DNA of 48,571 nt. Source: DASRRB01 sp036732755 (lineage in GTDB: Bacteria > Planctomycetota > B15-G4 > SIAN01). Shown here piece after piece: positions 15,465 through 23,725 of this stretch. The notes beneath the pieces are model-generated. The model saw nothing but the letters and a program-made list of their open reading frames with translations, was not told where the DNA came from and made no database searches. A program made the position numbers and the translations under genes. Position 1 is the first letter of the stretch, and every line of letters begins with the position of its first letter. Location: contig DAINBU010000022.1 in the NCBI GenBank assembly GCA_036732755.1, positions 1 through 48,571 of the forward strand. The letters run 5' to 3'.

Positions 15465-16859
15465 ATGACCCTTTGGGGCGAGCTGCACAAGACGCCACCC
15501 GACGCGCACTTCGCGACGTTCTCGAGCTCCTTCTCCTACGACCGCCGCCTCCTCCCCTACGACGTCGAGGGGAGCCGCGGCTGGGCGCGCGAGCTCGCGC
15601 GCATCGGGATCCTCTCCGCCAAGGAGTTGAAGGCGATCGAGCGCGGCCTGAAGGAGATCCTGGAGAAAGCGCGTCATGAACCGCTCTGGCTCGACGAGCA
15701 GCCCGAGGAGGACGTGCACAGCTTCGTCGAGGCGCGCCTGAACGCGCGGATCGGTGAGGCAGCGCTGCGCCTCCACACCGGCCGCAGCCGCAACGACCAG
15801 GTGGCGACCGACCTGCGCCTCTACGCGAAGGACGCCGCCGCGCAGCTCGACGCCGCCGCGCGCGCGTTGGCCGAGGAGCTGGTCACCTTCGGCGAGAAGA
15901 ACGTCGCGACGATCCTGCCGGGCTACACGCATCTGCGCCGCGCGCAGCCGGTGCTGCTCGCCCACTGGGCGCTCGCCTACGTCGAGATGCTCGCGCGCGA
16001 CCGCGAGCGGCTCGCTCAGGCGCGCGCGCGCTCCGACGTCCTGCCGCTCGGCAGCGGGGCGCTCGCCGGCACCGCCTACCCGGTCGACCGCGCCCGGCTC
16101 GCCCGCGAGCTCGGCTTCGCGCGCGCGTCCGACAACAGCCTCGACGCCACCTCCGACCGCGACTTCGTGGTCGACCTCCTCTCCGCCGCCGCGCTCCTCG
16201 CGGTCCACCTCTCGCGCCTGTGCGAGGATCTCGTCATCTATTCGTCGAGCGAGTTCGGCTTCCTCGAGATCGGCGACGACGTCTCGACCGGCTCGAGCCT
16301 GATGCCGCAGAAGCGCAATCCCGACGCGCTCGAATTGGTGCGAGGGAAGTCGGGTCGCGTGCTCGGCGCGCTCGGCGGCTTCCTCGCGACGCTCAAGGGC
16401 CTGCCGCTCGCCTACAACCGCGACCTGCAGGAGGACAAGGAGGCGCTGTTCGGGACCGTCGACACGGTGCTCGCCTGCCTCACGGTGATGGCGACCTGCG
16501 TGCGCGGCTTGAAGGTCGACGCGGCGCGCTGCCGCGCGGCGGCCGAGGGCGGCTTCTCCAACGCGACCGACCTCGCCGACTACCTCGTGCGCAAGGGCGT
16601 CCCGTTCCGAAGCGCGCACCGGATCGTCTCGCGCGCCGTGCGCGAATGCCTCGACGGCGGCTTCACGCTCGAGACCTTCCCGCTCGAGAGCTACCGCAAG
16701 ATCAGCGACGCCTTCGAGCAGGACCTCTACGCTGCGCTCCCGCTCGAGGCGATCCTCGCCGCGCGCGACGTGCGCGGGGGGACGTCGAAGCGCGCCGTGA
16801 AGGCCGCGCTCGCCCGCGCCCGCGCCGCGCACCGGACCTCCCGGGCGCGCGCCCGGTAG
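15465..16859 (+). CDS. argH: Argininosuccinate lyase
   Basis: A 464-residue member of the fumarase/aspartase superfamily that cleaves argininosuccinate to arginine and fumarate, the last step of arginine synthesis. The superfamily signature is GSSLMPQKRNP (residues about 276-286) with the catalytic serine in the flexible loop. Other family motifs are HTGRSRNDQVATD and GYTHLRRAQPV, which carries the general-acid histidine near 156. A perfect AGGAGG (15454-15459) sits 5 bases before the ATG. Length is normal. No other arginine genes are visible nearby. Confidence 0.97.
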   Translation: MTLWGELHKTPPDAHFATFSSSFSYDRRLLPYDVEGSRGWARELARIGILSAKELKAIERGLKEILEKARHEPLWLDEQPEEDVHSFVEARLNARIGEAALRLHTGRSRNDQVATDLRLYAKDAAAQLDAAARALAEELVTFGEKNVATILPGYTHLRRAQPVLLAHWALAYVEMLARDRERLAQARARSDVLPLGSGALAGTAYPVDRARLARELGFARASDNSLDATSDRDFVVDLLSAAALLAVHLSRLCEDLVIYSSSEFGFLEIGDDVSTGSSLMPQKRNPDALELVRGKSGRVLGALGGFLATLKGLPLAYNRDLQEDKEALFGTVDTVLACLTVMATCVRGLKVDAARCRAAAEGGFSNATDLADYLVRKGVPFRSAHRIVSRAVRECLDGGFTLETFPLESYRKISDAFEQDLYAALPLEAILAARDVRGGTSKRAVKAALARARAAHRTSRARAR

Positions 16860-16899
16860 CTGCCCTCCCCGGGGAGGCCGCTTCCCGGCCTTCCTCATT

Positions 16900-16924
16900 A
16901 ATGGGCCCCGATCTGGGCCCCATT
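16900..16924 (+). terminator. Possible terminator hairpin after argH
   Basis: The sequence AATGGGCCCC GATCT GGGCCCCATT is a nearly perfect inverted repeat (one register shift within the GC tract) about 40 bases after the argH stop. It can also be read as two tandem copies of TGGGCCCC. There is no U-run behind it, so a rho-independent terminator is possible but not established. It lies in the 175-bp argH-hemA spacer, which also holds the palindrome TCCCCGGGGA near 16868 and the hairpin before hemA. Confidence 0.35.
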
Positions 16925-17005
16925 CACGGGCCCGGAGCCGGGGCGGGGTTTCCGCAGGGGCGTGACGCGGCCATGACATGCGCTGCGCGTCGAAATGCGA
17001 TCACC

Positions 17006-17027
17006 CTCCCGGAACGAACTCCGGGAG
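17006..17027 (+). promoter_or_regulatory. Hairpin covering the hemA ribosome-binding site
   Basis: A perfect 8-bp stem, CTCCCGGA / TCCGGGAG, with loop ACGAAC ends 7 bases before the hemA ATG. The 3' arm contains GGGAG (17023-17027), the only Shine-Dalgarno-like sequence at the right distance. Folding of this stem would hide the ribosome-binding site of the first gene of the heme operon, so translation may be controlled here. No known riboswitch consensus is recognised. Confidence 0.5.
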
Positions 17028-17034
17028 CCGGGTG

Positions 17035-18039
17035 ATGAGACCGATCGCCGTCGTCGGAATCGATTTCCGTCGCGTCGCGCAAGCGGAGCTCGAGCGCGCC
17101 CACGCGCGCGCGGGCGGCGCGGCGGCGCTCGCCGGAGCGCTGCGCGCGGCGCTGCGCGAGATCGACGAGCTCGAGCTCGTCGCGCTCGTGACCTGCAACC
17201 GCATCGAGGTCTACGCCGCCGCCGCGCGCGAGCTCTCCTCCGACGAGCTCGCCCACGCCTTCGGCATCGCGCTCGGCGCGCCGGCATTCGCGCGCTCCGG
17301 CTCCGACGCCGAGCGCCACCTGCTGCGCGTCGCCTGCTCGCTCGAGTCGGCGTGCGTCGGCGAGGAGCAGATCCTCGGGCAGGTGCGCGGCGCGTTCGCG
17401 GAGGCGCGCGCCGCCGGGACGGCGGGCCCGCGCCTCGCCGCGCTCTTCGACCTCGCGTTGCGCGTCGGCAAGCGCGTGCGGCGCGAGACCGAGCTGGCCC
17501 GCCTCGGCACCGACCTCGCGCGGCTCTCCATGCTGCACGTGAAACCGGCGCTGCGCGGCGGCGCGGAGCGGCCGCTCGCGCTGCTCGGCACCGGCGCGAT
17601 GGCGCGCGCGGTGATGGCGGCGCGCCCCAAGGACGGCCGCGACGGCTGGTGCGTGGTCGGCCGCGACCGCGCCCGCACCGCCGCCTTCGCGCGGGAGTTC
17701 GGCGCAGTGCCGGTCGCGCTCGAGGAGTTCCTCGCCGATGCCACGCCGCTGCGCGCGCTGATCGCCGCGACGACCCTGCGCGAGCCGTTGATCGACGGCG
17801 CCTTCGTGCGCCGCCGGCTCGGACCCGACGCGCCGGTCGTCGACCTCGGCATGCCAGGCAACGTCGCACCCGAGGTGCGCGGCTGCGCGCGCCTCGCCGA
17901 CCTCACCGACCTGCGCGCGCTCGCCGAGACGAACGCGGCGCGCCTCGCGACGACCGTCGCACAGATCGAGCAGTGGATCGACGACGGCCTCGCGCGCCGC
18001 ACGCGGCGCGCGCGCACGGCTGAGGAGTCGCTCCCGTGA
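17035..18039 (+). CDS. hemA: Glutamyl-tRNA reductase, short form
   Basis: A 334-residue glutamyl-tRNA reductase, the NADPH-dependent first step of C5-pathway heme synthesis. The catalytic cysteine is C54 in ALVTCNRIEVYA. Residues about 100-150 hold the GEEQILGQVR and RVGKRVRRET motifs of the catalytic domain, and the NADPH domain shows LLGTGAMARAV. The protein is shorter than the roughly 420 residues usual for the family, because the C-terminal helical dimerisation domain is nearly absent after residue about 290. An in-frame GTG/ATG further upstream (16978) lies inside the hairpin leader and is rejected; the ATG at 17035 has GGGAG 7 bases before it. It overlaps the next gene by 4 bases. Confidence 0.9.
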   Translation: MRPIAVVGIDFRRVAQAELERAHARAGGAAALAGALRAALREIDELELVALVTCNRIEVYAAAARELSSDELAHAFGIALGAPAFARSGSDAERHLLRVACSLESACVGEEQILGQVRGAFAEARAAGTAGPRLAALFDLALRVGKRVRRETELARLGTDLARLSMLHVKPALRGGAERPLALLGTGAMARAVMAARPKDGRDGWCVVGRDRARTAAFAREFGAVPVALEEFLADATPLRALIAATTLREPLIDGAFVRRRLGPDAPVVDLGMPGNVAPEVRGCARLADLTDLRALAETNAARLATTVAQIEQWIDDGLARRTRRARTAEESLP

Positions 18040-19667
18040 TCCGCATCGGCACGCGCGGCAGCGATCTCGCGCTGCGCCAGACCCGGATGGTCGCGCAGCT
18101 CCTCGAGCGCCACGGCCACAAGACCGAGCTCGTCGTGATCCAGACGAGCGGCGACGCGACCGACCGCCCGTTCAAGGAGCTCGAGGGCAAGGCGTTCTTC
18201 ACCAAGGAGCTCGACGACGCGCTGCTCACGCGGGCCGTCGACCTCGCGATCCATTCGCTGAAGGACCTTCCGACCGACGATCCGCCGGGACTCGCGACGA
18301 CGAGCGTGCTGCCGCGCGCCGACCCGCGCGACCGCCTGCTGCTGCGCGTCGCGCCCGTGCACGGTCCGCCGAAGCGCGGTGCGCCGCTCTTGCGCGCCGG
18401 AATGCGCGTCGGGACGAGCTCGACGCGGCGCGCGGCGCAACTGAAGGAGGCGTTCCCCGGCGTCATCACGGTCGATCTCCGAGGCAATGTCCCGACGCGC
18501 GTGACGAAGCTCCGGCGCGGCGACTACGACGCGATCGTGCTCGCCGCCGCGGGGCTCGACCGGCTCGGCCTCGACCTTTTCGGGCTCTCGGTGCACGCGC
18601 TCGACGCGCCGGAGTTCTTGCCGGCGCCCGGCCAGGGGGTCCTCGCGGCGCGCTATCGCGCCGACGATCCGACGCTGCCCGACGCGCTGCGCCCGCTGAT
18701 CGACGTCGCCGCCGCCGAGTGCTCGCGCGCCGAGCGGCTCGTGCTCGCGAAGCTCGACGGCGGATGCAGCCTCCCGCTCGGGGCGCTCGCACGGCGCCGC
18801 GGCGACGTGATCGAGCTCCAAGCCTCCCTCGAGCGCGACGGCAACCTCGCGCATGTTCACGTGCGCGGCCGGACGGCGGGCGAGGCGGCCGACGCGGCGG
18901 TGCGCGCGCTCACCGGAGCGCCGACGATTCTCGTGACGCGCCCGTCGGGGCTCGACGACGAGCTCTCCGCCGCCCTCGCCGACGCCGGCTTCCGCGTCGC
19001 GTCGCAGCCGGCGATCCGCTTCGCCGACCTGGCCGAGGATGCGGCGCGCCGCGCGCTCCTCGCCGCGGCCGGCAGCTTCGACGTCGTCGCCTTCACGAGC
19101 CGCGCGGCGGTGCGCGCCTTCGCCCGCGCGCTCGCCACGCTTCCCGCGCCGCCGTCGCTGCGCACGATCGCGGCGGTCGGCGCCGCCACGGCACGCGCCC
19201 TCGAAGCGCACGGTTTCGCCGCCGGCTTCGTCGGCGACGGCAGCGGCGCCGAGCCGCTCGCGCGCGCGCTCGCGGCCGCCCTGCCGCCGCGCGCCCGCAT
19301 CCTCCACCCCGGCCCGCTCGAGCCCGAGCCGGCGTTCGCGCGTGCGCTCGCGAACGGCGGCTTCACCGTCGCCGAGCTGCCGCTCTACGCGACGGTCGCC
19401 GTCGCCGACGACCCGCCGCTGCCGGCCGGTCCGGTGGTCGCCCTGCTCGCGAGCCCCTCGGCAGCACGCGCATTCCTCGCTCGCGAACGCGTCCGCGCGC
19501 GTCTCGACCGCGGCGACGAATCGCTCCTCTTCCTCGCAAGCGGCGCGACCACCGCGGCCGAGCTCGAACGGCTCGGCGCGCGCGTCGCCGCCGTCGCGCG
19601 CACCCCCGGCGCGGCCGACGTCGTCGCCGCGCTCACCACCTCCCGCTTCCAGGAGTCGCACCCATGA
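18036..19667 (+). CDS. hemC-hemD: Porphobilinogen deaminase fused to uroporphyrinogen-III synthase
   Basis: A 543-residue two-domain enzyme. Residues 1-300 are HemC (hydroxymethylbilane synthase): GTRGSDLALRQT, HSLKDLPT, GTSSTRRAAQL, and the dipyrromethane cofactor cysteine C244 in LDGGCSLPLGA. Residues about 303-540 are HemD: PTILVTRPSG, FTSRAAVRAFARAL, AAVGAATARAL, and a second half ending in a weakly conserved lobe as usual for HemD. Fusion would pass the unstable hydroxymethylbilane directly to the ring-closing enzyme. The start is a GTG overlapping the hemA stop (GTGA); there is no break or start codon context for a separate hemD. Confidence 0.93.
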   Translation: MIRIGTRGSDLALRQTRMVAQLLERHGHKTELVVIQTSGDATDRPFKELEGKAFFTKELDDALLTRAVDLAIHSLKDLPTDDPPGLATTSVLPRADPRDRLLLRVAPVHGPPKRGAPLLRAGMRVGTSSTRRAAQLKEAFPGVITVDLRGNVPTRVTKLRRGDYDAIVLAAAGLDRLGLDLFGLSVHALDAPEFLPAPGQGVLAARYRADDPTLPDALRPLIDVAAAECSRAERLVLAKLDGGCSLPLGALARRRGDVIELQASLERDGNLAHVHVRGRTAGEAADAAVRALTGAPTILVTRPSGLDDELSAALADAGFRVASQPAIRFADLAEDAARRALLAAAGSFDVVAFTSRAAVRAFARALATLPAPPSLRTIAAVGAATARALEAHGFAAGFVGDGSGAEPLARALAAALPPRARILHPGPLEPEPAFARALANGGFTVAELPLYATVAVADDPPLPAGPVVALLASPSAARAFLARERVRARLDRGDESLLFLASGATTAAELERLGARVAAVARTPGAADVVAALTTSRFQESHP

Positions 19668-20656
19668 GGAACCTCGCCCCGGACGACGTCGTGCGGATGC
19701 GCCGGCTGCGCGCGAGCGCGCCGCTGCGCGAGGCGCTCGCGGAGACGCGCGTCCGTCCGACCCAGCTGATCCAGCCCCACTTCGTGGTCGGCGGCGCGCG
19801 CGTGCGCACGCCGGTCGACTCGCTCCCCGGCATCGATCGCGTCTCCGTCGACGAGCTCGTGAAGGACGTCGCGCACGACCGCGAGCTCGGCTTGAAGCTC
19901 CACCTGCTCTTCGGCGTCCCCGACAAGAAGGACGCGACCGGCTCGGCGGCGAGCGACCCGGAGGGCCCGGTCGCGCGCGCGCTGCGCGAGCTGCGCCAGA
20001 CGTTCGCCACCGACGTCGTCCTCTTCACCGACGTCTGCCTGTGCGGCTACACGTCGCACGGCCACTGCGGCGTCGTGCACGAGGGCAGGATCCTGAACGA
20101 CCCGAGCGTCGAGCTCCTGACCGGGATGGCCCTCGCGCACGCGCGCGCAGGTGCCGATTTCGTGGCGCCGTCGGACATGATGGACGGCCGCGTCGCGGCG
20201 ATGCGGCGCGCGCTCGACGCCGAGGGCAAGGGCGAGGTCGGGATCCTCTCCTACTCGGCGAAGTTCGCGTCGGCCTACTACGGGCCGTTCCGCGAGGCGG
20301 CCGGCAGCAAGCCGGCCTTCGGCGACCGGCGGACCTACCAGATGGACCTGCGCAACGGACGCGAAGCGGTGCGCGAGATCGTCGCCGACGAGCTCGAGGG
20401 GGCCGACATGGTCATGGTGAAGCCGGCGCTCGCCTACCTCGACGTGGTGGCGCGCGCGCGCGACGCGACGCGCCTCCCCATCGTCGCGTACAACGTGAGC
20501 GGCGAGTACTCGATGGTGAAGGCGGCCGCCGAGCGCGGCTGGGTCGACGAGGCGGCGGTCGTGCGCGAGAACCTGACCGCGATCGCGCGCGCCGGCGCCG
20601 ACCTGATCATCACCTACCACGGGCGCTCCGCGCTGGAAGGGAAGTGGCTGTCGTGA
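19664..20656 (+). CDS. hemB: Delta-aminolevulinic acid dehydratase (porphobilinogen synthase)
   Basis: A 330-residue HemB that condenses two aminolevulinate molecules. The catalytic zinc site is complete: C125, C127 and C135 in DVCLCGYTSHGHCG, marking the zinc-dependent type. The two Schiff-base lysines are K200 (YSAKFASAYYGPFREA) and K253 (VMVKPALAYLD). The start ATG overlaps the hemC-hemD stop (ATGA). A much longer in-frame reading that begins inside hemC-hemD is a chance extension. Length is typical. Confidence 0.96.
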   Translation: MRNLAPDDVVRMRRLRASAPLREALAETRVRPTQLIQPHFVVGGARVRTPVDSLPGIDRVSVDELVKDVAHDRELGLKLHLLFGVPDKKDATGSAASDPEGPVARALRELRQTFATDVVLFTDVCLCGYTSHGHCGVVHEGRILNDPSVELLTGMALAHARAGADFVAPSDMMDGRVAAMRRALDAEGKGEVGILSYSAKFASAYYGPFREAAGSKPAFGDRRTYQMDLRNGREAVREIVADELEGADMVMVKPALAYLDVVARARDATRLPIVAYNVSGEYSMVKAAAERGWVDEAAVVRENLTAIARAGADLIITYHGRSALEGKWLS

Positions 20657-21945
20657 CCGACGCTGCGACGCTGCTCGCACGAGCGCGGAAGGTCCTGCCC
20701 GGCGGCGTGAGCTCGCCGGTCCGCTCGTTCCGCTCGGTCGAGCAGGAGCCGCTGCTCGCGGCGCGCGCGAGCGGCGCGTACGTTTTCGACGTCGAAGGGC
20801 GCCGCTACGTCGACTTCGTCCAGTCGTGGGGCGCCATGATCGCCGGCCACGCCCACCCGACGATCGTCGCGGCGATCACCGAGGCAGCCGGCCGCGGCAC
20901 GAGCTTCGGGCTCACGTCGCCCGGCGAGGTCGAGCTGGCCGAGGCGCTCCTCGCGCTCCACCCCCACTGCGAGCGCGTCCGCTTCGTGAGCTCCGGCACC
21001 GAAGCGGTGATGACCGCGGTCCGCCTCGCGCGCGGCGCGACCGGGCGCGCGCTCGTGCTGCGCTTCGACGGCGGCTACCACGGCCACTCCGACTCGATGC
21101 TGGTGAAGGCCGGTTCCGGGCTGCACGAGCATTCGAACGCGTCATCCGCCGGCGTCCCGCCCGGCCTCGTCGCCGACACCGCGATCGTGCCGCTCGATGA
21201 CCTGCCTGCCGTCGAGGCGCTGGTCGCCACTCGTGGGAAAGAGCTCGCCGCGATCCTGGTCGAGCCGGTCCCCGCGAATTCCGGCCTCCTGCTCCACGCC
21301 GACGGCTTCCTCGCCGAGCTGCGCCGCCTCGCCACGTCGTGCGGCGCTCTCTTGGTCTTCGACGAAGTGATCACCGGCCTGCGCATCGCTCCCGGCGGCG
21401 CGCGCGAGAGGTTCGGTGTGACGCCCGACCTCCACACGCTCGGGAAGATCGTCGGCGGCGGGCTGCCGGTCGGCGCGGTGATCGCCCCCGCGCGCCTCAT
21501 GGACCAGCTCGCGCCGCTCGGCCCCGTCTATCAGGCGGGCACGCTCTCGGGAAATCCGCTCGCCATGGCGGCGGGACTCGCGAGCGTGCGCCTCGCCGCC
21601 GACCCGGCGGTGCGCGCCTCCCTCGAGAAAAACGCCGACGGGCTGCAGCGCGCGCTCGACCCGATCTGCGCGCGCGCCCCGTTCCCGCTGCGCTTCCACT
21701 CGTTCGGGAACATGGGCTGGCTCCTGCCCCAAGCGGGCCCGCTGCCGCGCCGGCCCGACCAGGTCGCGCCCGAGGCGAAGCGCCGCTTCAACCTCCTCCA
21801 CGGGAAGCTGCGCGCGCACGGCGTCCTGCTCGCGCCGTCGCTCTTCGAGGTCGGCTTCATGTCGAGCGCGCACGACGCCTCCGTCATCGCCGAGACGGCG
21901 CAAGCGCTCGAGCGCGCCCTCTCCGAGCTGCGCGACGTGCGATGA
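20653..21945 (+). CDS. hemL: Glutamate-1-semialdehyde 2,1-aminomutase
   Basis: A 430-residue class-III aminotransferase-fold enzyme that converts glutamate-1-semialdehyde to 5-aminolevulinate. The PLP lysine is K265 in TLGKIVGGGLPVGA. Other HemL motifs: LPGGVSSPVRSF at the N-terminus, VSSGTEAVMTAVRLAR, DGGYHGHSDSMLVKAGSG, and FDEVITGLR. The start is the GTG at 20653, giving the same 4-base overlap (GTGA) as its neighbours. With hemA it completes the C5 route. Confidence 0.96.
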   Translation: MTDAATLLARARKVLPGGVSSPVRSFRSVEQEPLLAARASGAYVFDVEGRRYVDFVQSWGAMIAGHAHPTIVAAITEAAGRGTSFGLTSPGEVELAEALLALHPHCERVRFVSSGTEAVMTAVRLARGATGRALVLRFDGGYHGHSDSMLVKAGSGLHEHSNASSAGVPPGLVADTAIVPLDDLPAVEALVATRGKELAAILVEPVPANSGLLLHADGFLAELRRLATSCGALLVFDEVITGLRIAPGGARERFGVTPDLHTLGKIVGGGLPVGAVIAPARLMDQLAPLGPVYQAGTLSGNPLAMAAGLASVRLAADPAVRASLEKNADGLQRALDPICARAPFPLRFHSFGNMGWLLPQAGPLPRRPDQVAPEAKRRFNLLHGKLRAHGVLLAPSLFEVGFMSSAHDASVIAETAQALERALSELRDVR

Positions 21946-22985
21946 CGACGTTCGCCGACGCACCCGTGGACAAGGAGCGGCGCCGCTTCCAGCGCGCGCG
22001 CTTCGTCCTGTCGTGCGTCGTGACCGTGACGCTGCTGCAGATCGGCTGGTGGATGTTCTTCCAGGTGCGCGCGAGCGGCCGCGAGTTCGACCACGAGGTC
22101 CAGCTCGGCCACGACGTCGCGACCGCCGACGCGGTGCGCTGGCGGCGCGTCCGCATGACGCTCGCCGAGGGCGGCTTCCTGCTCGCCGTCGTGACCGGCG
22201 GCCTCGTCTCGATCTGGTGGCTCATGCGGCGCGAGCTGCGCCGCGAGTACGAGCACAACCAGCTGCTCGCCGCCATGAGCCACGACTTCCGCTCGCCGCT
22301 CACGGCGATCCGCCTGCTCGCGCAGTCCTTCGAGATGAACCGCGTCCCCGAGAACGAGCGCGACCGCGCCGCGCGGACGCTGCTCGCGAATGTCCAGCGG
22401 CTCGAGGACCTCGTCGAGAACGTCCTGATCGCCGCGCGCCTCCACGCCGGCCGCCTCGCGCCGCGCCGCGAGCCGCTCGACCTCGCCGTCGAGGTCGAGC
22501 GCTGCCTCGACCAGCGCGCGGCGCTCCTCGCGCAGCGCGGCGCCGACGTCGCGACGACGCTGCCGCGCGGCGTGCGCGTGCTCGTCGACCCGAGCCTCCT
22601 CCAGTCGATCCTCGGCAACCTCGTCGACAACGCGCTGAAGTTCGCCGATGGGACGCCGCGCATCGCGCTCTCGCTGGCGCGCGAGGCGGGGCCGGGCGGC
22701 ACCGCGCGCGCCGTCCTGCGCGTGCGCGACCAGGGCGTCGGCTTCCCGCCCGAGGAGGCGCCGCTCCTCTTCGACCGCTTCCACCGCGGCGGCGCCGAGC
22801 AGGACGTGAGCCGCCCCGGGCTGGGCCTCGGCCTCTTCCTCGTACGCGAGTTCGCGCGGCTGCACGGCGGCGACGCGACCGCGACCAGCGGCGGGCCGGG
22901 CCGCGGCTCGGAGTTCGTCGTCACGCTGCCGCTCGCCGACGCCGCGCCGGCGCCGGCCGCCGCGCCCGTCGGAGCGCCGGCATGA
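21942..22985 (+). CDS. Membrane sensor histidine kinase inside the heme operon
   Basis: A 347-residue histidine kinase. Two membrane helices (about 20-41 and 76-95) enclose a short 35-residue extracytoplasmic loop without a recognised sensor domain. The phospho-acceptor is H114 in AMSHDFRSPLTAIRLL, the dimerisation helix follows, and the ATPase has an N box (GNLVDNALKFA), G1 (RDQGVGFP), F box (LFDRFHRG) and G2 (GLGLGLFLVREF). It overlaps hemL and the response regulator by 4 bases each, so it is co-translated with heme enzymes. The short loop suggests sensing within the membrane or by a partner; the signal is unknown. Confidence 0.93.
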   Translation: MTTFADAPVDKERRRFQRARFVLSCVVTVTLLQIGWWMFFQVRASGREFDHEVQLGHDVATADAVRWRRVRMTLAEGGFLLAVVTGGLVSIWWLMRRELRREYEHNQLLAAMSHDFRSPLTAIRLLAQSFEMNRVPENERDRAARTLLANVQRLEDLVENVLIAARLHAGRLAPRREPLDLAVEVERCLDQRAALLAQRGADVATTLPRGVRVLVDPSLLQSILGNLVDNALKFADGTPRIALSLAREAGPGGTARAVLRVRDQGVGFPPEEAPLLFDRFHRGGAEQDVSRPGLGLGLFLVREFARLHGGDATATSGGPGRGSEFVVTLPLADAAPAPAAAPVGAPA

Positions 22986-23725
22986 CCACCGCCTGGTCGC
23001 CGCGCATCCTGCTCGTGGAAGACGAGCCCGACATCGCCGGCGCGATCCGGATGAACCTCGAGGCCGAGGGGAGCGAGGTGACCGTCGTCGGCGACGGCGA
23101 GCGCGCGCTCGCGCTGGCGCAGGCGGGCGGCTTCGACCTCGTCGTCCTCGACGTGATGCTGCCCAAGCTCGACGGCGTCACGGTCTGCCGCGAGCTGCGG
23201 CGCGTCGACCCGCTGACGCCGATCCTCTTCCTCTCGGCGCTCGGCGCGACCGACGACCGGGTGCGCGGGCTCGCGGCGGGCGGCGACGACTACCTGCCGA
23301 AGCCCTTCGACCTGCGCGAGCTCCTGCTGCGCACGCAGGCGCTGCTCAAGCGGCGCGAGCAGGCGGCGCAGCCCGTCTACGGCCGCCACCAGATCCGCCT
23401 CGGCGAGACGACCGTCAACCTGCTGAGCGGCGAGGTCGCCGGGCCCGGCGCGAGCAGCGTGCTCTCGGGCAAGGAGCTCGAGATCCTGCGCTACCTGAGC
23501 GAGAAGCGCGGCCAGGTCGTGCGGCGCGTCGACATCCTCGACCGCGTCTGGGGCCGCGAAGAGGACCCGACCGAGCGGACCATCGACAACTTCATCCTGC
23601 GGCTGCGCCGGGTCATCGAGACCGATCCGGCGCAGCCGCGCTTCCTGCACACCCATCGCGGGAGGGGCTACCGGCTGTCGCTCACGCCGGCGCCCGCACC
23701 CGACGACGCGGAGAGAGAGCCGTGA
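22982..23725 (+). CDS. OmpR/PhoB-type response regulator
   Basis: A 247-residue response regulator. The receiver has the acidic pair in LLVEDEPDIAG, phospho-acceptor D57 (VVLDVMLPKLDG) and K107 (DDYLPKPFD). The C-terminal winged helix begins about residue 137 and shows SGKELEILRYLSEKRGQVV and TIDNFILRLRRVIE with the terminal RGRGYRL hairpin, typical of OmpR/PhoB regulators. It is the partner of the overlapping kinase. Its place between hemL and hemE suggests control linked to heme or respiration, though its targets cannot be read here. Confidence 0.95.
   Translation: MTTAWSPRILLVEDEPDIAGAIRMNLEAEGSEVTVVGDGERALALAQAGGFDLVVLDVMLPKLDGVTVCRELRRVDPLTPILFLSALGATDDRVRGLAAGGDDYLPKPFDLRELLLRTQALLKRREQAAQPVYGRHQIRLGETTVNLLSGEVAGPGASSVLSGKELEILRYLSEKRGQVVRRVDILDRVWGREEDPTERTIDNFILRLRRVIETDPAQPRFLHTHRGRGYRLSLTPAPAPDDAEREP

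Noticed and set aside
16925..17005. A promoter for the heme operon in the argH-hemA spacer
   Set aside because: No -35/-10 pair at acceptable spacing could be picked; transcription may read through from argR-argH.
16978..17034. N-terminal extension of hemA from an upstream start
   Set aside because: The added residues cover the leader hairpin and have no similarity to HemA; the ATG at 17035 has a suitable ribosome-binding site.
18719..19663. Upstream extension of hemB through hemC-hemD
   Set aside because: The extension is Arg-rich shadow sequence of the fused hemC-hemD gene; the ATG at 19664 gives normal HemB length and the 4-base overlap seen across the operon.
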